From Natronohydrobacter sp. (GTDB taxonomy: Bacteria; Pseudomonadota; Alphaproteobacteria; Rhodobacterales; Rhodobacteraceae): a stretch of DNA of 6,311 bases. The DNA lies in the NCBI GenBank assembly GCA_007116445.1, contig SKIM01000002.1:1-6311 (forward strand), read 5' to 3'. The notes under the pieces are model-generated. The model saw only the letters and a program-made list of their open reading frames with translations, had not been told where the DNA came from and did not search any database. The position numbers and the translations under genes were made by a program. Of the stretch, positions 1 to 3,624 are shown piece after piece (the first letter of the stretch is position 1; every line of letters begins with the position of its first letter).

Positions 1-432
1 CACCGCCTCGCCGCGCCACAGGCGGCGCAGCGTATCGATCATGTCGAACATGGCGCGGCGATTATGCGGCGGGCGGTTTTCGGGGCGGATCACGAAATCG
101 ACCGGGTGCCAGCCCGAGGCGATCCCGAGCCCTGTCCGCCCATTGGTCAGATTGTCGATCACCGCCCAATCCTCGGCGATGCGGATCGGGTGATGCAGAG
201 GTGCCACGCAAGAGCCTGCGCGCACCGCCAGGTTCCGGGTGACCGCAGCGACAGCCGCGCCGGTCACCGCCGGGTTGGGGAATGGCCCGCCAAAGGCGTG
301 GAAATGGCGCTCGGGGGTCCAGATTGCGCAAAAGCCGTGCGTGTCGGCGAATTTCGCCCCCTCCAGCAGCAGGCGGTATTTCTGTGGTCCGGGGCCGTCG
401 TCATTGCCCCAATACATCAGGCTGAAATCCAT
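1..432 (-). other. Luciferase-like flavin monooxygenase domain inserted in the adenylation domain (partial)
   Basis: Residues 733-876 match the first 40 percent or so of the natural-product luciferase-like monooxygenase family, a TIM-barrel FMN enzyme. Landmarks are MDFSLMYWGNDDG (733-745), EGAKFADTHGFCAIWTPERH (756-775), PFPNPAV (782-788), APLHHPIRIAEDWAVIDNLT (809-828) followed by NGRTGLGIASGWHP (829-842). The domain begins about 30 residues after adenylation motif A4, where A5 would be expected. It should use FMNH2 and oxygen to oxidise the tethered or adenylated substrate. The reaction is not defined by the sequence. Confidence 0.88.
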
Positions 433-2628
433 CCGCCGGTCCGAGACAGGCCCCGCGCCGCGCGCGACCATCGTGCGATCGGCATCGCCCTGCAGCACGA
501 CCTTGAAGCCGCGCGCCAGCGTCCAGAACAGCTCCAGCACCGAGATGTCGAAACTCAGCGAGGTCAGCGCCAGCCACACCCCCGGCGGGTCATGGGCGAT
601 GCGTTCATCCATCCCCGCAAAGAAATTCGCGACATTGCCATGTTCGACCATCACCCCCTTGGGCCGTCCGGTCGAACCGGAGGTGTAGATCAGGTAAGCA
701 AGATGATCGGCGGTCACATCGGTTTGCGGGTTGGTGTCCGGGGCCTGATCCAGCCGCGCATCCGTGTCGAGCAGCACGATGTCGCCCTGATGGGTGGGCA
801 GGCTGTCGCGCAGCGCGCGTTCGCTGACGATCACGCGCGCGCCGGAATCGCTGAGGAAATGCGCCAGCCGGTCGCTTGGATAATCCGGGTCCATCGGCAC
901 ATAGGCCCCGCCCGCCTTCAGGATGCCGAGCGCGCCCACCACCAGACCGGGGCTGCGCCGCGCGCAGAGCGCGACAGGCATGTCCGGCCCGACACCCATG
1001 CTGATCAGCACATGCGCAAGCTGGTTCGCGCGGGCGTTCAGCGCGGCGTAGCTCAGCTCTTCGGCCTCGAAACTCAGCGCGATGGCGTCGGGTGTGCGCG
1101 CCACCTGCGCTTCAAAGGCGTGGTGGATGCAGTCGCGCGCATAGGCGCGGGTGGTGTCAAGCGGTGCCGGATCGTCCCGTCCCAGCGCCAGGCGCATCAG
1201 GGCGGCGAAGTCCTGCGCGTCGGGTGGCGGGAAGCTGTCGGGGTCGTGATGCAGCAGATCCGTGTCGAGATCGAAGACCAGCGAGGCGCGCACCCGCGCC
1301 CCATCGGCACAGACGGCCACGGGCGGTGCGTTGATCGGCCCCAGCCTGGGGTCGCGGGCTGCCAGATCGAGGGCAAATCCCGGCGCCCGCGCCGCCCGCG
1401 CCAGCTGGCGTTCCAGCGCCTGTGTCGCATCGGGCGCGTCGAGATCGATGCGCAGCGGCACCCAGCCCGACAGGATCGCAGGGGCTGCGGCCATCGCAGG
1501 GGTGACATAGCGCAGATCGAAGCGGCGCAGGCCCGTGCGCGCCGCAAGCGCATGGCCAAAGCCCAGGATACGGGCGGCGGGGCTGTCGCCTGCCGTGTCC
1601 AGCGCCAGCGTTGCGCGGGGCTGGCCGAAATGCCAGGGCGCAGGCTCCAGGCCGCGCAGCGCGGCGCGCATCGCGGGTTCGGCCGGGACGACGCGCGCGA
1701 GCGCCGCGCCTAAGCCCGGATCAGGTCGGGGCAGGCGCGCGCCGCGCTCAACCAGCGTATCGGGGGCAATCGGCAGACCCTGCTGGCACAAAAGCCCCGT
1801 GCAGATCAGCGCGCCTGTGCCACAGGCCAGCGTGATGCTGTCAGCATCCACCGCCAGCACGTCGCCCGGCACGCCCTGCGCGTCGCTGACGCTGGCGGTG
1901 CTGACACAGACAATGCGCGGGCCAAGCGGCAGTTTGGCAGTCGTCAGCGGGTTCCAGTAGGGGCCATGATCGAGCGCGCGCACCTGCCGCGCGAGTGTCT
2001 CGGCGGGCTGCGTAAAGTCGAGAAACCCCGCATCTGCAGGCCGGTCATCGCGCAGGCACTGGGTTCGCTGGTCCAGATCCTGTGCCTGCCCGTTCGCGTT
2101 GAGCGCCATCGCGGTGATGACCTCGGCGAAGCTCTCGCAGGCAGCAGCGAAGCATTTCGCGTTCAGCGTCAGCGCGGTGTCATCCGGGGCGATGTCGACA
2201 TTGCGGCGCACCAGCACCGGGCCTTCGTCAATGCCCTCGGTGATCCGGTGCCAGCAGATGCCATGCTGTGTTTCGCCTGCGATCAAGGCCCAGACCGGTG
2301 CGTTCAGCCCGGCATAGCGCGGCAAGGGGCCATCGTGGAAATTCACCGCACCGCGCCGGGGCAAGGCGAGAAGCTGCGCGCCCAACAGGTCGAGCCCGGC
2401 GATGTTCAACAGCCAGTCAACGCCGTCGGAAGGCAATGTTGCGATCAGCTGCTGCGCCAGATCCGGGCCGGGCTGCAGGATTGGGATCTGCGCGTCCTGC
2501 GCCCAGGCTGCGACATGCGGATTATGCGTGGCCACGGCGCGGATCGTATGACCAGCCTGCAGAAATTGCGCGCCGCATGCGGCAAGCAGGGCTTCATTGC
2601 CGATCAGGACGGCCGATATCGGCTGCAT
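1..2628 (-). CDS. NRPS-like protein: formyltransferase, half condensation domain, adenylation domain with embedded luciferase-like monooxygenase; 3' end outside window
   Basis: The reading frame from ATG 2628 stays open for 876 codons to the window edge. The start is supported by GAGG six bases upstream and by the match of MQPISAVLIGNEALL to formyltransferase N-termini. Domains in order: formyltransferase 1-190 with Asn96, His98 and Asp134; formyltransferase C-terminal-like region about 203-290 (RALDHGPYWNPL); a shortened condensation-like region about 317-495 without HHxxxDG; an adenylation domain from about 505 with A1 LSYAALN (525-531), A2 LKAGGAYVPMD (570-580), A3 YTSGSTGRPKG (648-658) and A4 FDISVLELFW (693-702); then, in place of A5, a luciferase-like flavin monooxygenase beginning MDFSLMYWGN at 733. 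This resembles the MupA/Atu3671-type NRPS oxidases. The likely role (inference) is to activate an acyl or amino acid as adenylate, oxidise it and possibly formylate it. The rest of the LLM, core motifs A5-A10 and any carrier lie outside. Confidence 0.92.
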   Translation of the reverse strand, partial: MQPISAVLIGNEALLAACGAQFLQAGHTIRAVATHNPHVAAWAQDAQIPILQPGPDLAQQLIATLPSDGVDWLLNIAGLDLLGAQLLALPRRGAVNFHDGPLPRYAGLNAPVWALIAGETQHGICWHRITEGIDEGPVLVRRNVDIAPDDTALTLNAKCFAAACESFAEVITAMALNANGQAQDLDQRTQCLRDDRPADAGFLDFTQPAETLARQVRALDHGPYWNPLTTAKLPLGPRIVCVSTASVSDAQGVPGDVLAVDADSITLACGTGALICTGLLCQQGLPIAPDTLVERGARLPRPDPGLGAALARVVPAEPAMRAALRGLEPAPWHFGQPRATLALDTAGDSPAARILGFGHALAARTGLRRFDLRYVTPAMAAAPAILSGWVPLRIDLDAPDATQALERQLARAARAPGFALDLAARDPRLGPINAPPVAVCADGARVRASLVFDLDTDLLHHDPDSFPPPDAQDFAALMRLALGRDDPAPLDTTRAYARDCIHHAFEAQVARTPDAIALSFEAEELSYAALNARANQLAHVLISMGVGPDMPVALCARRSPGLVVGALGILKAGGAYVPMDPDYPSDRLAHFLSDSGARVIVSERALRDSLPTHQGDIVLLDTDARLDQAPDTNPQTDVTADHLAYLIYTSGSTGRPKGVMVEHGNVANFFAGMDERIAHDPPGVWLALTSLSFDISVLELFWTLARGFKVVLQGDADRTMVARGAGPVSDRRMDFSLMYWGNDDGPGPQKYRLLLEGAKFADTHGFCAIWTPERHFHAFGGPFPNPAVTGAAVAAVTRNLAVRAGSCVAPLHHPIRIAEDWAVIDNLTNGRTGLGIASGWHPVDFVIRPENRPPHNRRAMFDMIDTLRRLWRGEAV
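1144..1680 (-). other. Shortened condensation-like region lacking the HHxxxDG half
   Basis: Residues 317-495 of the NRPS protein resemble the C-terminal lobe of a condensation domain. SGWVPLRIDL (387-396) resembles the floor-loop region around NTLPLR, the following helix ALERQLARAAR fits the next helix, and RVRASLVFDLDTDLL (445-459) resembles the late strand (R/G-x-L-x-Y-N-T-D-L-F). The region is about 180 residues against about 450 for a full C domain, and the catalytic HHxxxDG segment is absent. It is probably a structural linker or docking platform rather than a peptide-bond-forming domain. The assignment is moderate because similarity is by eye only. Confidence 0.55.
2059..2628 (-). other. 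Formyltransferase domain at the N-terminus of the NRPS protein
   Basis: Residues 1-190 resemble the 10-formyltetrahydrofolate-dependent formyltransferase fold (PurN, Fmt, ArnA). Asn96 and His98 sit in AVNFHDGPLPRYAG, and Asp134 sits in TEGIDEGPVL. The 38-residue distance from Asn to Asp equals that of E. coli PurN (Asn106, His108, Asp144 from memory), so the catalytic triad looks intact. The LPRYAG loop corresponds to the folate-facing segment LLPRxxG of Fmt. Likely role: formylation of an amino or hydroxylamino group on the bound or free building block. Acceptor identity is inference. Confidence 0.88.
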
Positions 2629-2631
2629 GTC

Positions 2632-3624
2632 TTACCTCGCATCAGACGCGGCCTGCGGTTTTCCCGTGCTTGGAGCGCGGGGGCTTCGGGGGCGCAGATT
2701 TCGCAGACTATGTGCCAGCAGATCGCGGAGAAAATATGGCGCGATACGGTCGTCTTTGCGTTGCACCCGGCGTCGCAGCTCCCAGATCAGCCCGCCGGTC
2801 AGATGGGCCAGTGTCGCAAGCCAGAAATGGATCTGCCCGCCGCGTTTGCGAAAATAGAGTGCGCGACTGTCGAACCAGTACTCCGGTTTGCGCGCCAGCC
2901 CCTTCACCCCGGTTGATGCCGCCGTGAGATGGATGGCCCGCGCATGGGGCAGATAAACCCCGTGATAGCCGGCCTGATGGATGCGCCAACACAGGTCGGT
3001 TTCTTCGAAATAGAGGAAAAACCCTTCGTCGAAGAGCCCCACCTCATCCAGCACGCGGCTTGGGAACATCATGCTGGCACCTGCGCACCAGTCGATCCGG
3101 GTGATTTCGCTGGGCACACCCTGCGGCACGATGTAGCGCGCGAGTGCGCGGCTGATGAAGCGCGTATGTGCGGCCCCTTCGAATTCCGACCAGATCGTGG
3201 GAAAGCGGAAGACCGAGACATGATCCGTGCCGTCTTCGGCGCGCAGATGCCCACCTGCAAAGCCGCAATCGGGATGGGCCAGCAGATAGTCGCGCATCAA
3301 GACAATCGCGTCAGGATCGGGGAAGGCGTCGGAATTGAGCAGATAGACGAAATCGGGCCGTCCGCCGCCGGGTAGCCCTGCGCGGATCCCCACGTTATTG
3401 CCTGCGCCGAAGCCGCCATTCCGGCCCGCCTGCAGCACCTGCACGCGCGGCCAGTCGGCGGTCTGGGCGCAGAGCCACTCGAACGAGCCGTCCTGGCTGT
3501 CATTATCGACGATGGTGATGGCGCCTGCGACCCCCTCCATGGCGCGAGAGGCGGCCTGCGCGGCGCGCAGGGTCATCTCGGCGGTGCGGTAATTCAGGAT
3601 CACAGTGAGCACGGTTTGCGTCAT
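2632..3624 (-). CDS. GT2-family glycosyltransferase, WbbL/rhamnosyltransferase-like
   Basis: This is a complete 330-residue GT-A fold enzyme, predicted to transfer a sugar from a nucleotide-sugar donor in the cytoplasm or at the inner membrane face. The N-terminus TVILNYRTAEMTL is the first strand and nucleotide-binding region of the GT2 family. IVDNDSQDGS (38-47) is the second conserved segment, GRNGGFGAGNNVG (67-79) is characteristic of the WbbL-like subgroup, and LLNSDAFPDPDA (95-106) holds the metal-binding DxD-like motif with Asp99. YFEETDLCWR (205-214) is the acidic E/D motif region with the likely catalytic base. A hydrophobic stretch (about 267-281) before an Arg-rich tail could contact the membrane, but no clear transmembrane helix follows. 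Length is normal. The ATG at 3624 fits because it forms ATGA with the PKS stop and has GGGAAAGG seven bases upstream. Its place between PKS and NRPS genes suggests a tailoring role. Sugar and acceptor cannot be read from sequence. Confidence 0.93.
   Translation of the reverse strand: MTQTVLTVILNYRTAEMTLRAAQAASRAMEGVAGAITIVDNDSQDGSFEWLCAQTADWPRVQVLQAGRNGGFGAGNNVGIRAGLPGGGRPDFVYLLNSDAFPDPDAIVLMRDYLLAHPDCGFAGGHLRAEDGTDHVSVFRFPTIWSEFEGAAHTRFISRALARYIVPQGVPSEITRIDWCAGASMMFPSRVLDEVGLFDEGFFLYFEETDLCWRIHQAGYHGVYLPHARAIHLTAASTGVKGLARKPEYWFDSRALYFRKRGGQIHFWLATLAHLTGGLIWELRRRVQRKDDRIAPYFLRDLLAHSLRNLRPRSPRAPSTGKPQAASDAR
2635..2638 (-). promoter_or_regulatory. Shine-Dalgarno of the NRPS gene, abutting the glycosyltransferase stop
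   Basis: The minus strand reads GCGAGGTAAGACATG: GAGG sits six bases before the ATG at 2628 and directly precedes the T of the glycosyltransferase TAA. Ribosomes ending the upstream gene are placed on the start of the next, so NRPS and glycosyltransferase output are probably linked. Confidence 0.75.

Noticed and set aside
1237..1251. HHDPDSF as a possible condensation HHxxxDG motif
   Set aside because: It has two His but no DG at the right distance, and it sits after the C-lobe-like strand, where the active site cannot be.
64..1713. Long plus-strand open frame of 549 codons
   Set aside because: It lies entirely antisense to the NRPS gene, whose domains and motifs are clear. Its translation is Arg/Gly/Ala/His-rich with no recognisable motif, as expected opposite GC-rich coding sequence.
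1966..2916. Plus-strand open frame of 316 codons
   Set aside because: It spans the junction of two minus-strand genes and is antisense to both, with no recognisable domain.
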